From Pseudomonadota bacterium (GTDB lineage: Bacteria > Desulfobacterota > Desulfobacteria > Desulfobacterales > Desulfolunaceae), in assembly GCA_018818835.1 (NCBI GenBank), contig JAHIRD010000147.1, forward strand, positions 1-49,736: a DNA stretch of 49,736 nt. The letters run 5' to 3'. Positions within the stretch are counted from its first letter, which is position 1. Each line of letters starts with the position of its first letter. The position numbers and the translations under genes were made by a program. The notes beneath the pieces are model-generated. The model saw only the letters and a list, made by a program, of their open reading frames with translations, was not told the DNA's origin and searched no databases. Shown here piece after piece: positions 18,560 to 27,377 of the stretch.

Positions 18560-20164
18560 TCAAAGGCCCTTGGCTTTTTTTACATTAAGAGCTTTATCAA
18601 TTCCCCGGGCGCTTTCCATGGGACTATCTGTGAAATCTGCATTTTTGATATCAGCCCCTGTAAAATCGGTCCGGGTCATGGTGCAATTTTTAAATACAGC
18701 GTCTTTTAACAGGGCTCTCGTGAACAACGCATCTGTGAAATTCACGTGAATAAACGTCACCCCTTTCATATCCGCCAATTCCAGATTGGCTCCTTTCATC
18801 GATGTGTCTGAAATAATGCAATTTTTCATATTGACTTTTGCAAGTGCCGTTCCGGTAAAATCGCACGATATGATTTTACTGTCGGAAAAATTACAATCCG
18901 AAAGGTCAGCGCCATTCAATCTTATCTTCACAAACCTGATGTTTTTCATCTGCAGCCCTGGGAGATATGCCCCCTTCAGGTCAATCATTTCAAGAGACGC
19001 ATCATTTAAAACAATATTCGTTAACACAGCATTATCCAATCCCGTGGATTGAAGGAGGCTCCCTGTAAAATCGCTTCCCGAAAGATCCGAATTATTCATG
19101 GACGCATTTGATAAATCAGCTTTTTTAAAACTCGCTTTTGCAAGAGAACAGTTATCAAGCATGGCATCGACGAGAATGGCATCGTCAAATACCGACCCTG
19201 TAAGATCGGACCCGCTCAAATCAGAACCCCCCATATTTGACGCGCTGAAATTGGTTTCCTGGATATGTGAATTTTTTATTTCTGCATACCGAAGATCGGA
19301 TCCGCGAATGGAAGTATCCATAAACACCATATCGTTCATTCGGGCATTGCTCATATTGGAAAATGAAAAATCACAATTAACCGCTGTCATGCCACGCATA
19401 AATCCACCACTCAAATCCGATGATAAAAGTTCCACAAGTTTCAAATAGGCATAACTCAGGTTGACTTCATTGAACCGGGTGGCCATGTCCTTTTTGAATA
19501 TCACACGAACCTTCTCCAGCTTAGCGCCACTCAGATTGGCTCGTGTAAAGTCCGAGGCCAGAATGGTTGTATTGTAGATGTGCGCCCCATGGAGATCGGA
19601 ATTTCTAAAATTCACATTTTCAAAATCGGAATAAATCACAGCAAAACTTACATCAGCCCCTGAAAGATTAACACCTGTCATCCGTGTTCCCTTGAGAAGG
19701 GCGCCCTTCATTTTGACCGAATTAAGATCAGAAAGAACAATATCCCCTCCGCTAAATACGATGAAATTCATTTCCGAATGGGCCATGTCCATTTTTTCCA
19801 GATGACTTTCAAAGATTTTTGACCCATTCAGGTTTGATTTTTTCATGGAACCGTTCAAAAAATCGCATCCCATAATCAGCAAATCCTGCATCTCCACATG
19901 ATCAAGATCCACCTTCTTCATGGCCACATTATCAAATGTCATCTGACTGATAACCTGGCCATCCATCTCAAGGGCTGAAAGGGTTACATTCTCAATTATT
20001 TTACCCTTGGCAAAAAGGGATTTCACATCAACGTTGTTCAGCTCCAGTCGTTCCGCTTTCGAAGAAAAACAAGGATTCAGCAACGAGTCCATCACAAACA
20101 GACTGCCCATCATTGAAATAAATATCCAACATCTTATGGTCTTAACAAAAAAAGATTTCATCAT
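18560..20164 (-). CDS. exported or membrane-anchored pentapeptide-repeat protein
   Basis: The 534-residue protein starts with a hydrophobic segment (IFISMMGSLFVM, about 14-25) after a short basic start, which fits a signal peptide or anchor; no good lipobox follows. From about residue 40 nearly to the end it is built of A(D/N)LXX-type pentapeptides, for example NLSGAD, DLSGSDLTGS, ADLSNASMNNSDLSGSD and ADMKGV. This repeat folds as a right-handed quadrilateral beta-helix; about 480 residues would give some 24 turns. Cytoplasmic members (Qnr, MfpA) mimic DNA and protect gyrase, but an export signal argues for a surface or periplasmic scaffold. It is 66 bp downstream of the LysM-like gene and probably ends the kinase-LysM-pentapeptide operon. 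Confidence 0.85.
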   Translation of the reverse strand: MMKSFFVKTIRCWIFISMMGSLFVMDSLLNPCFSSKAERLELNNVDVKSLFAKGKIIENVTLSALEMDGQVISQMTFDNVAMKKVDLDHVEMQDLLIMGCDFLNGSMKKSNLNGSKIFESHLEKMDMAHSEMNFIVFSGGDIVLSDLNSVKMKGALLKGTRMTGVNLSGADVSFAVIYSDFENVNFRNSDLHGAHIYNTTILASDFTRANLSGAKLEKVRVIFKKDMATRFNEVNLSYAYLKLVELLSSDLSGGFMRGMTAVNCDFSFSNMSNARMNDMVFMDTSIRGSDLRYAEIKNSHIQETNFSASNMGGSDLSGSDLTGSVFDDAILVDAMLDNCSLAKASFKKADLSNASMNNSDLSGSDFTGSLLQSTGLDNAVLTNIVLNDASLEMIDLKGAYLPGLQMKNIRFVKIRLNGADLSDCNFSDSKIISCDFTGTALAKVNMKNCIISDTSMKGANLELADMKGVTFIHVNFTDALFTRALLKDAVFKNCTMTRTDFTGADIKNADFTDSPMESARGIDKALNVKKAKGL

Positions 20165-20230
20165 CGTTCATGTGCTCAATGTTACATAAATAAGGAAAAT
20201 AAAATGAAATATAAGATCACGGCTTATGGC

Positions 20231-20659
20231 TCACCGCGGGCCAAAAAGTTCAAATTTATCAGGCGACTCGATTTTTTTTTTCTCCGGCATGATCTTTACG
20301 GGCTCAGCGGGTATTTTCTTTATCGGTTTTTCCAGAGAGTTTTCTACAAATTCACGGGTCATGGGCTCACGGGTCTTGAGCAATTTCCGGGGAATGTAGA
20401 TAAGAGTCCCGACCACAAGCCTCTCAGGGTTAACCGTGGGATTGGCCTTGATCACATGCTCGGCATTCTCTTCTTTCCCGGTATACCACCTTGAGATAAG
20501 AGGCATGGATTCATTCGGCCATTCCACTGTATGCACAAAGGCATGCCGTGTCTGCTTGACCGGTTTCCACCGTTTTTCGCTCCCAAAAAAAGAACAGGAG
20601 CTACTTGTAAACAAAACAAGTAAAATAAGGATTCGTGTGTATATCAGCTCGTTTTTCAT
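20231..20659 (-). CDS. LysM-like lipoprotein
   Basis: A 142-residue exported lipoprotein. The N-terminus has a hydrophobic stretch (RILILLVLFTSSSC) ending in a lipobox-like SSSC, so Cys22 should be lipidated. Residues about 43-92 (HTVEWPNESMPLISRWY then NPERLVVGTLIYIP) match a LysM domain: an initial V/H-T-V strand, a helix around the Ile-Ser, and the terminal G-x-x-I-x-I-P strand. LysM binds peptidoglycan. The tail is rich in Pro, Lys and Glu. It sits 87 bp downstream of the Ser/Thr kinase and 66 bp upstream of the pentapeptide-repeat gene, all in the same direction. Confidence 0.75.
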   Translation of the reverse strand: MKNELIYTRILILLVLFTSSSCSFFGSEKRWKPVKQTRHAFVHTVEWPNESMPLISRWYTGKEENAEHVIKANPTVNPERLVVGTLIYIPRKLLKTREPMTREFVENSLEKPIKKIPAEPVKIMPEKKKIESPDKFELFGPR

Positions 20660-20746
20660 AGTTAAATCATATAGGAATTGTGTGTATTAATAGTGAGACA
20701 TGGTCATCTTGACACTGAATATACACCAGACTATCAGATATTCAAG

Positions 20747-22537
20747 TTATTTGTTTTGGGAAAGGTTCAGCTTCTTTAAAAATTTAGCCGCATTCCTGTT
20801 TTTCGGATTCACTTTAAGAGCCATTTTCATATTTTCAACCGCTTCATCATGACGCCCTGTTTTCTCCTGGATCAGGGCAAGATTGAAATAGGCTTGATCC
20901 AAAAACGTGGGTGCAAGGTCGATGACTGCCTTATACATATCCTTTGCCCGTCCGTAGTCATCAAGTGCCGCATAATTATAGCCCATATTAAAATAGATAT
21001 CCGGATTATTCGGATCAAGTCCGGCGGCCTTTTCATAAAATGCCACGGCCAACCTGTTTTGTTTCAAAACCGTATAGAGTTTCCCCAACAGAAAACAGGT
21101 CTCACTGTTTTCAGGGTTAAGGCCATAGGATATTTCGAGATAGGCACGGCTTTTCTTGATATCCGAGGACATCAACTCCGAGGCCAGAGATGTCAAAGCT
21201 TTGGAATAGTATGGTGAAATGCTGCTCATCGATGAAGGATTAACCTTCAAAATGGCCTCGAATATTAAGACCGCATCGTCATATCTTTTATCTTCCACAG
21301 AAGAAATTCCAGCCTGAATCGCTTCACGATCCTTGGTCATTTTCAAAACAACGCTCTTGCCTACCAGGGAGTCTATGCCCCGGTTGATCAAGACCTTACC
21401 CGAATCGCTCTGGGAATAAAAATAAAAACTCAAGGTCAAGGCAAAGGCCAGCGTGTAAAAGGCCATTCTTACAAGGGGGAAAGAGCGTTTTTGATTTTTA
21501 GCCTTCTTGTCTACCCGGGTAATGTCCCTTTCTTCCGTAATAAGGGTGCTCTCATCAGCACCTTTGAGGGATTCAGCCGTGAATGAATGCCGGATATCAC
21601 TTTCATCGCTCTCTCCATGAAAAAGAGCCTTCATATAAACTGAAAGCTCTCGTTGGCCAGCCCGCATGGACTGATCCAGCATAAACGATTCAATATCCTT
21701 GCACATGTCCTCGGCTGTCTGGTAACGGTTGGCCGGATCTTTTTCAAGTGCCTTATCAAGAATCCTGTAAATACCCTTGGGCAGCTCGCCGTTTATTTCT
21801 TTCGCAGGCTTAAAAATCCCCTCACGGGCCTTGGCCAGAATCTGGAATGTATCCCCTTCGTACATTTTTTTGGACGTTACCAGTTCATAGAGAACAATCC
21901 CCACGGAGAATAAATCGGAACGATGGTCAATCACCTCGCCATTGGCCTGTTCAGGTGACATGTAGGAGACTTTGCCCTTGATGGTCCCCACCTGGGTATT
22001 GGTATCCTGGGTTGCGGCTTTGGCAATTCCGAAATCAATAATTTTAACCTGCCCGTTATAGGTTATAAAAATATTCTGGGGACCAATATCCCGATGGATG
22101 ATACAAAGGGGCATTCCTGAGAAATCATGAAGTGTATGGGCGTAATCAAGGCCCCTTAACAACTGGGAAACAATATAAAGGGTATGCTCTAAACTGATGC
22201 TCATGCCCCGTTCAATGGACCGTTTAAGGGTAAACCTTAAATCCTTACCAAAAAGGAACTCCATGGCAATGAAGTAGGTTTCGTTCAAGCATCCAAAATC
22301 ATAAATCTGAACAATATTCGGATGGTGAAGAAAGGCCGCAAGCTTGGCCTCATCAATAAATGAACTGACCAGCTTATCCTCTGTGTTCAAGTGATGCAGA
22401 ATCTTCTTGATGGCAATCAGCTTTTCAAAACCTTCGGCACCCGTCAATTTGGCCCTGAAAAGTTCAGCCATCCCACCTGTTGCTATTCTGTCCAGGAGAT
22501 AGTATTTCCCAAATTTTACCGGAACAAAGCTATTCAT
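20747..22537 (-). CDS. membrane Ser/Thr protein kinase with C-terminal TPR repeats
   Basis: Eukaryotic-type kinase domain at about 10-285: glycine loop RIATGGMAELFRAK, Lys44 in IAIKK, catalytic loop HRDIGPQN with Asp150, DFG at 168-170, and SYMSPEQ for the APE region. The catalytic-loop Lys is replaced by Gly152; related HRDVSPQN kinases are common in myxobacteria and other Deltaproteobacteria, so it is probably active. A juxtamembrane linker leads to one transmembrane helix at about 357-375 (MAFYTLAFALTLSFYFY). The remaining ~220 residues contain several TPR motifs such as PDIYFNMGYNYAALDDYGRAKDMY, placed outside the membrane if the topology is as usual. It is first in a probable operon with the LysM-like and pentapeptide genes. 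Confidence 0.92.
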   Translation of the reverse strand: MNSFVPVKFGKYYLLDRIATGGMAELFRAKLTGAEGFEKLIAIKKILHHLNTEDKLVSSFIDEAKLAAFLHHPNIVQIYDFGCLNETYFIAMEFLFGKDLRFTLKRSIERGMSISLEHTLYIVSQLLRGLDYAHTLHDFSGMPLCIIHRDIGPQNIFITYNGQVKIIDFGIAKAATQDTNTQVGTIKGKVSYMSPEQANGEVIDHRSDLFSVGIVLYELVTSKKMYEGDTFQILAKAREGIFKPAKEINGELPKGIYRILDKALEKDPANRYQTAEDMCKDIESFMLDQSMRAGQRELSVYMKALFHGESDESDIRHSFTAESLKGADESTLITEERDITRVDKKAKNQKRSFPLVRMAFYTLAFALTLSFYFYSQSDSGKVLINRGIDSLVGKSVVLKMTKDREAIQAGISSVEDKRYDDAVLIFEAILKVNPSSMSSISPYYSKALTSLASELMSSDIKKSRAYLEISYGLNPENSETCFLLGKLYTVLKQNRLAVAFYEKAAGLDPNNPDIYFNMGYNYAALDDYGRAKDMYKAVIDLAPTFLDQAYFNLALIQEKTGRHDEAVENMKMALKVNPKNRNAAKFLKKLNLSQNK

Positions 22538-22839
22538 AGACCATCTCTGACCGATTGAGGGTTATTCAACAAGTGGCCTGTCCTTTTCTCATTGCATTTA
22601 AAAACGCCATGGGTTTATCGCCGTACCTGAAATCAGGTCATCCGCTCCGTTGATCCTCTCTATTATTGAAAAGCATGATCCTTATACCATAATGTTTGTC
22701 CGGCCTCAACCATCCTTTGCATGAAGGCACACCGTTCTTTGGCACGGCATGAATTTATCGGATTGTCATTTTTTATCTATCGTTGTATAATTGCCCTGGC
22801 AAAGAAAACTCTATCCAATTTATAAAAAGAAACCGGACA
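22538..22839. other. divergent promoter region between the kinase and the BON lipoprotein
   Basis: About 300 bp lie between the divergent starts. I see no repeats, no hairpin with a T tract and no conserved promoter I could defend. A TTTGGCACGG string at about 22738-22747 recalls a sigma-54 -24 box but lacks the TTGC -12 partner. Confidence 0.4.
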
Positions 22840-23640
22840 ATGATAAAAAAAAGCTTTATCCATTTAACGTTCATGTTTCTGGCCCTCCTTATCTCTTCGG
22901 GATGCAGCGTCCAGTCTTCCATTCGAAAAGGCATCGAAACTGTTTATAAAACAAGTGTTGACGAACGCCCTTTGCGTCATATCCTCAATGACAAAAAACT
23001 CACCGGCCTCATGATGGCAAAGCTTCTTGAGGATGACGTGACAAGGCTCATGGATGTCAGTGCCGTATGTTATTTTGGGTACCCCTTTGTGGTAGGTCAG
23101 TGTTCGACCCTTGATGAAGCCCAGAGAATCATGGACATTGCCCAGGAAGTTACCGGTAAACCTGCCGTGCCATACTTATTAAAAAAGGGTGAAGAAGAGG
23201 ATTGCAATCCTGCCATCAACCTTGAGGTTGCCTATGAAACCATGGCCAGGCTCACGGCCGATAAAAAGATTTTTGCCACAAACGTCACGGTCAAATCCGT
23301 TCAGTGCCAAGTGGTTCTTCTTGGGGTTCTGGGGTCCAAGGAATCCATATTGGCGGCCATTGAACATGCTAAAAGCGTCAGTGGCACCAAAAAAGTCCAG
23401 TCCTTTCTTGTCTCCACCGATACAGGACGATCATGGGATGCCGTTTTCGAATCCATCGGTAAAATGGCTACGGATTCAGAAAAAGAGCCCCTTATGAATG
23501 AAGGACACACACAAGACAAGCAGATCAAGCAAGACAACACGGGCAAACAGGATAACCCGGACAAACAGGACAACCCGAATAAACTGGACAACCCGGACAA
23601 ACAGGACAACCCGAATAAACAGATAATCGGGACAGAATAA
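22840..23640 (+). CDS. lipoprotein with two BON-like domains and a repetitive tail
   Basis: I start at the ATG at 22840, directly before the signal sequence MIKKSFIHLTF; upstream in-frame codons add 19 unlikely residues. The lipobox SSGC predicts an envelope lipoprotein of 266 residues. The first BON-like unit includes LTGLMMAKLLEDDVTRLMDVSA and YPFVVGQCSTLDEAQRIMDIA. The second includes ARLTADKKIFATNVTVKSV and VVLLGVLGSKESILAAIEHA. This two-BON layout resembles OsmY and DolP/YraP, which act at the outer membrane. The last 40 residues are a hydrophilic D-N-P-x-K-x repeat. The gene stands alone, convergent with the signalling pair. Confidence 0.8.
   Translation: MIKKSFIHLTFMFLALLISSGCSVQSSIRKGIETVYKTSVDERPLRHILNDKKLTGLMMAKLLEDDVTRLMDVSAVCYFGYPFVVGQCSTLDEAQRIMDIAQEVTGKPAVPYLLKKGEEEDCNPAINLEVAYETMARLTADKKIFATNVTVKSVQCQVVLLGVLGSKESILAAIEHAKSVSGTKKVQSFLVSTDTGRSWDAVFESIGKMATDSEKEPLMNEGHTQDKQIKQDNTGKQDNPDKQDNPNKLDNPDKQDNPNKQIIGTE
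23533..23622 (+). repeat. five tandem 18-bp units within the BON lipoprotein gene
   Basis: In-frame units encode D-N-T-G-K-Q, then DNPDKQ, DNPNKL, DNPDKQ and DNPNKQ. The last four form two copies of a 36-bp higher-order unit. Such in-frame repeats can change copy number by slippage, which would alter tail length without breaking the frame. Confidence 0.8.
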
Positions 23641-23744
23641 GCCTGCCCGTTCCACCTTTCATGTAACGCTAAGGATCACGTATAGTGCATCCGTTTATTG
23701 GGATTTAGTTCCTTCGATTTCGATCATCCCAACATATGGGGATT

Positions 23745-25238
23745 TTATACTTTTTTTATGGGAAGATATACGGAGAACCTGCTTCCGCAATCAGGAGCAC
23801 TGTCAACCAGTATTTCTCCTTCCATGGCGTCCACTAGGCCTTTCACAATGGATAAACCAAGACCTGTACCCACGATGTGGCGAGTCTTTTCGTTTTTTAT
23901 TCTGTAAAACTTTTCAAAAATCATTTTCTGTTGCTGCTGATCCATTCCAAATCCATTATCAGAGACTGTCACCTTGACACGATCTCCTTCAAGGGTGGTA
24001 TTGACATCAATCCGTCCTTTTTTGGGTGTGTATTTGATAGAATTGGTGATCAAATTCCCAAAGATGCTTTCGATGGCCAGGGGATCAGCCACAACCAACG
24101 GAAGTTCACGCACATCATGGACTATAGACAAAGCCTGCCCTTTGCTGACCGCCCTGCTTTTCAGAAAATCCACGATGCCGTCCAGAATCTCAGCCACCCT
24201 CACCTCTTTGGGGTTATTATAGTCATTACCCGCTTCGATCCGGGCAAGGTCAAGGAGGTTACCGATAAAAGAAATCAAGCCCTTGGTCTTCTCCTTGGCT
24301 CGAAGAAGAAGTCCCCTGTTTTCAGGGTCTGCATCAACAGGCATTTCGGATATCACCGAAGCAAGCTGTTCATGGATGGTGGCAAGGGGTGATCGCAGCT
24401 CATGGGATACCTTGGCAACAAATTCGGATTTCAGCTGATCAAAATTTTTAAGATCCGTTATATTTGTAAAAATCATCACGGCCCCAAGGCATTCATTGTC
24501 TTCCCCTAAAACAGACTGCCCCCGGGCCAGCAAATAGATTTCACTGGGAAGCGTCAATTCATAGGTGGGCACTTTATCATCATCAACATGTTTTCCTTGG
24601 GATATTTCATGGATCAAGGCGCATAGCCCCTGATCCTGGATATAGGTTTCGACCCTGTCTCCGGCGGCCCGTTCAGGCGAGATTTCGAAACGCTTTCTAA
24701 AATCAGGATTCATCAGAACCACAAGCCCTTTGGCATTCGTCACCACGATCCCATTGGGTAATGATTCGATAATCGCATGTATTCTGCTTTTTTCGGTTCC
24801 AAGGTCAGCAAGGTTTCTCAGACGTTCAAGTTCAAGAGCCCTGGCCTGTCGTCTCAATTTCAGCTTTTCCATGGCACGGCCGACAACAATCCGAAGCTGA
24901 TCCGGTTCAAAGGGCTTTGCGACAAAATCATACGCCCCTTGCTTCATGGCTTCAATGGCTGTATCAATGGTGGCAAAGCCAGTGATAATAATCACCAGCA
25001 CCTGTTCATCGATATCACGAAGCCTTCTCAGGACCTCAATCCCATCAATTCCAGGCATCTTGAGATCAGACAGAACGATGGACGGCCTGTGTTCAATAAA
25101 AATATCAATGCCCTCTTCTCCGGTGGACGCCTTAAAAACTTTACAGTTCATACGTTTGATAATCCGTTCGCATCCGTCCCTTAAATCTTTCTCATCATCG
25201 ATAACAAGAATGTTTGTCGGGTCTTCATGGTACTGCAA
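23745..25238 (-). CDS. receiver-PAS-histidine kinase hybrid (inverted-order signalling protein)
   Basis: I choose the TTG at 25238, because GGAGG lies seven bases upstream and it begins just after the stop of the preceding kinase gene; the longer frame would overlap that gene. The 497-residue product has an N-terminal receiver domain (Asp14/Asp15, phosphoacceptor Asp58 in LSDLKMPG, Lys108 in AKPF), a short coiled coil, a PAS domain at about 150-265, a HisKA domain with His279 in VSHELRSPL, and a HATPase domain with DNGFGM and GTGLGLSIV. It has no transmembrane segment, so it acts in the cytoplasm. The order receiver-then-kinase suggests it is the relay partner of the upstream kinase, 19 bp away. 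Confidence 0.92.
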   Translation of the reverse strand: MQYHEDPTNILVIDDEKDLRDGCERIIKRMNCKVFKASTGEEGIDIFIEHRPSIVLSDLKMPGIDGIEVLRRLRDIDEQVLVIIITGFATIDTAIEAMKQGAYDFVAKPFEPDQLRIVVGRAMEKLKLRRQARALELERLRNLADLGTEKSRIHAIIESLPNGIVVTNAKGLVVLMNPDFRKRFEISPERAAGDRVETYIQDQGLCALIHEISQGKHVDDDKVPTYELTLPSEIYLLARGQSVLGEDNECLGAVMIFTNITDLKNFDQLKSEFVAKVSHELRSPLATIHEQLASVISEMPVDADPENRGLLLRAKEKTKGLISFIGNLLDLARIEAGNDYNNPKEVRVAEILDGIVDFLKSRAVSKGQALSIVHDVRELPLVVADPLAIESIFGNLITNSIKYTPKKGRIDVNTTLEGDRVKVTVSDNGFGMDQQQQKMIFEKFYRIKNEKTRHIVGTGLGLSIVKGLVDAMEGEILVDSAPDCGSRFSVYLPIKKV

Positions 25239-25257
25239 TGGGCTTCCTCCGTTTTTA

Positions 25258-26709
25258 CTAATATGAAAGTTCAATCCGAAATTTGGTCCCCTCTCCCACG
25301 GTACTTTCTGCGGTGATGGTGCCCCCATGATTTTCAATGATTCCGTAAACCATACTCAAACCGAGGCCCGTGCCTTTACCTTCCTCCTTTGTCGTAAAAA
25401 AGGGTTCAAAGATATGTGGCAAGACATGTTCTGGAATACCGCTTCCAGAATCTTTAATTTCAATAAATATTTTTTTCTCATCGGTTATCCGGCCGGTTGT
25501 TAATGTCAAATGACCTGCCCCGTCCATGGCATCGGCAGCATTTAAAATAATATTCATCAATACATGGTTCAATTGTTGACTATCGGCAGGAACATGTGGA
25601 AGGGTTTCATCATAATTGCATTGAATCACAATATTATGAAACAAGGTCTGGCTTTCAAGAAGAAAAAGGGTCCTTGAAATGGACTTATTGATATCCAGGG
25701 GCAGAAGCTCCCGTTTGGTCTGCCGGGCAAACTCAAGCAGCTCCTTGACCGTATCGCTGCAACGTTGGGCATCCCTGAGGATACGGTTGATATCATCCGT
25801 CACTCCGTCGGGCAAATCATAGTCTTCCAGTATTAATTTTGCAAAAAGGATGATGCCCCCCAGGGGGTTATTTAGTTGATGAGCGACACCGGCTGCAAGC
25901 TTTCCCAAAGAAGACATTTTTTCAGCCTGGAGAAGCTGGAGTTGGGTTTTCTTCAACTTGGACTGCATTTCAAGATACTCGCGCATATCATGAAAAAAGC
26001 CGATGGTGGCAACTTCTTTTTCTTCTTCATACACGATGGCTGCATTAAGGCTGATGGGCATGACCTGTCCTTCTTGGTTCATACCATCTGCACGATAGCC
26101 TTTGAGTTTTCCTTTACCACCGTATTCCTCGCTTCTAAGAAGACGCATGACCTCTTCAGCCACTCCAGGGGCATATGTCTTTCGTATATCCAGATTTTCA
26201 ATGGCTTCGGCCACACTGTACCCGGTTATTTCAGCGGCAGCCTCATTAAATATAATAATCTTCCCCGACATATCCGCTGCAATAACACCATCCACCGCAC
26301 TGTTTATCAGGTTATGCAGAAATGCATTGGACCGTTTAAGCTGATCTTCCATTTCCCGGATGCCAGGTTCCTCATGGTCCATAACCACAGCAGCCCTAAA
26401 TACACCATTGTCCATCACCGGATAAGAGTACCGGCATCGTTCTTTTTTCCCGTGATAAAAACCTGTGTAGTCGGTGCGAATCGTGGATTTGTTCAATCGA
26501 ATGGCTTTTAAAGCAATACAATCCCTGCAAGGTTCCGAGCAATTATAGAAAAATTCATAGCAAAATCGGCCCACAATACTATCATCATCATCTTTGTCCT
26601 CATCATAGCTGGATGACAGGATTCTGTAATCATCCGAGACGATAATCAATCGGCGTTTATACCCGTCAACAGCTTTAAGCAATAAGTCCTTCTCATGTTC
26701 AGAACGCAT
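25258..26709 (-). CDS. soluble PAS-domain sensor histidine kinase with N-terminal Cys cluster
   Basis: I choose the ATG at 26709, preceded by AAAGGAGG four bases upstream, over an in-frame start 18 bp earlier. The 483-residue protein starts with a PAS-like region carrying Cys50, Cys57, Cys61 and Cys64 ([16 protein letters not shown]), which could bind a metal or cluster or respond to redox. A second PAS domain is at about 125-250, then HisKA with His277 ([12 protein letters not shown]) and a HATPase domain ([29 protein letters not shown]). There is no membrane segment. It is transcribed first in a two-gene unit with the receiver-PAS-kinase gene. Confidence 0.92.
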   Translation of the reverse strand: MRSEHEKDLLLKAVDGYKRRLIIVSDDYRILSSSYDEDKDDDDSIVGRFCYEFFYNCSEPCRDCIALKAIRLNKSTIRTDYTGFYHGKKERCRYSYPVMDNGVFRAAVVMDHEEPGIREMEDQLKRSNAFLHNLINSAVDGVIAADMSGKIIIFNEAAAEITGYSVAEAIENLDIRKTYAPGVAEEVMRLLRSEEYGGKGKLKGYRADGMNQEGQVMPISLNAAIVYEEEKEVATIGFFHDMREYLEMQSKLKKTQLQLLQAEKMSSLGKLAAGVAHQLNNPLGGIILFAKLILEDYDLPDGVTDDINRILRDAQRCSDTVKELLEFARQTKRELLPLDINKSISRTLFLLESQTLFHNIVIQCNYDETLPHVPADSQQLNHVLMNIILNAADAMDGAGHLTLTTGRITDEKKIFIEIKDSGSGIPEHVLPHIFEPFFTTKEEGKGTGLGLSMVYGIIENHGGTITAESTVGEGTKFRIELSY

Positions 26710-26940
26710 GTATCCTCCTTTGGGCAAGTCGATAGCATCGTTTTACACATGCTTGTACCACATAAAACGCGCAAACGTATACGCCTGCTCATCCCAGGAT
26801 GATGATTATTCAATAATGAGCCGTCAGCAATCCGGTCCAATGATACAACCGTTTTTTTGTTTTATGATTTATCACTCTGATAATATGCTTATTGTTAAGG
26901 TATAACATACAATAAATCAACATTCCATTACAATTGTTTC

Positions 26941-27259
26941 GCCCAGGTGGGGTGCGTCGTCTTTACGCGTCGCCTCCAGCTGTTGGTGATCCAACATAGT
27001 CGTACGCGTACTCAGCCCCGAAGGGGCGTCTCTCGTACGCGTACTCGAAAATGTGCAACATATTCGACCATGAAAAACATGATGATGGTAAACGTCTTCT
27101 TGTTCGTATCGTTTTAATGCTGGTAAAGATGTCATCAGCACCGATGCAGGTTCGCGAGAGTATCGAGTACGCGTCCGAGAACGAATAATTCGGAAGTACG
27201 TCGCCAACCAACAGCTGGAGGCGACGCATAAAACTGCGCGCTTCAGCTTGGCGTTAGGG
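26941..27259. repeat. inverted-repeat element with attC-like end
   Basis: A 21-nt sequence containing CGCCTCCAGCTGTTGG at 26967-26987 recurs as its exact inverse at 27207-27227. Between them are two copies of the palindrome GTACGCGTAC (27002-27011 and 27035-27044), a third partial copy at 27167-27174, and a GCCCC-GAA-GGGGC hairpin. The right flank runs through GCGCGCTTCAGC to TTGGCGTTAGGG at 27241-27259, which resembles the L' and GTTRRRY end of an integron attC site; the left flank is a diverged inverse of it. The matching R'' half is not evident, so this is not a complete attC. Minus-strand reading frames inside it look spurious. Confidence 0.5.
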
Positions 27260-27265
27260 AGAATG

Positions 27266-27300
27266 AAAAAAAGCCTGACATTTTAACAATATCAGGCTTT
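27266..27300 (-). terminator. intrinsic terminator of the MetF operon
   Basis: On the minus strand AAAGCCTGA and TCAGGCTTT form a 9-bp stem around a 13-nt loop, directly followed by seven T residues (complement of 27266-27272). It lies 77 bp past the metF stop, as expected for the end of the 30765-27378 operon. Confidence 0.85.
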
Positions 27301-27377
27301 TATTATATACAGCTCGATTAATCAGGACTCATGACAAGGGTCATGCCTGAATCATGCCGGTTTACTTTTTAAAAAAA

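Noticed and set aside
22738-22754. TTTGGCACGG as a sigma-54 promoter
   Set aside because: The -24 like box is present but the required TTGC at -12 is missing.
26917-27229. Two overlapping minus-strand reading frames in the inverted-repeat element
   Set aside because: They overlap each other in different frames, span the inverted repeats and show no recognisable domain or ribosome site.
26941-27259. Complete integron attC site
   Set aside because: Only the L' and GTTRRRY-like end is visible; the complementary R'' and L'' half is not found, so it is kept as an attC-like repeat.
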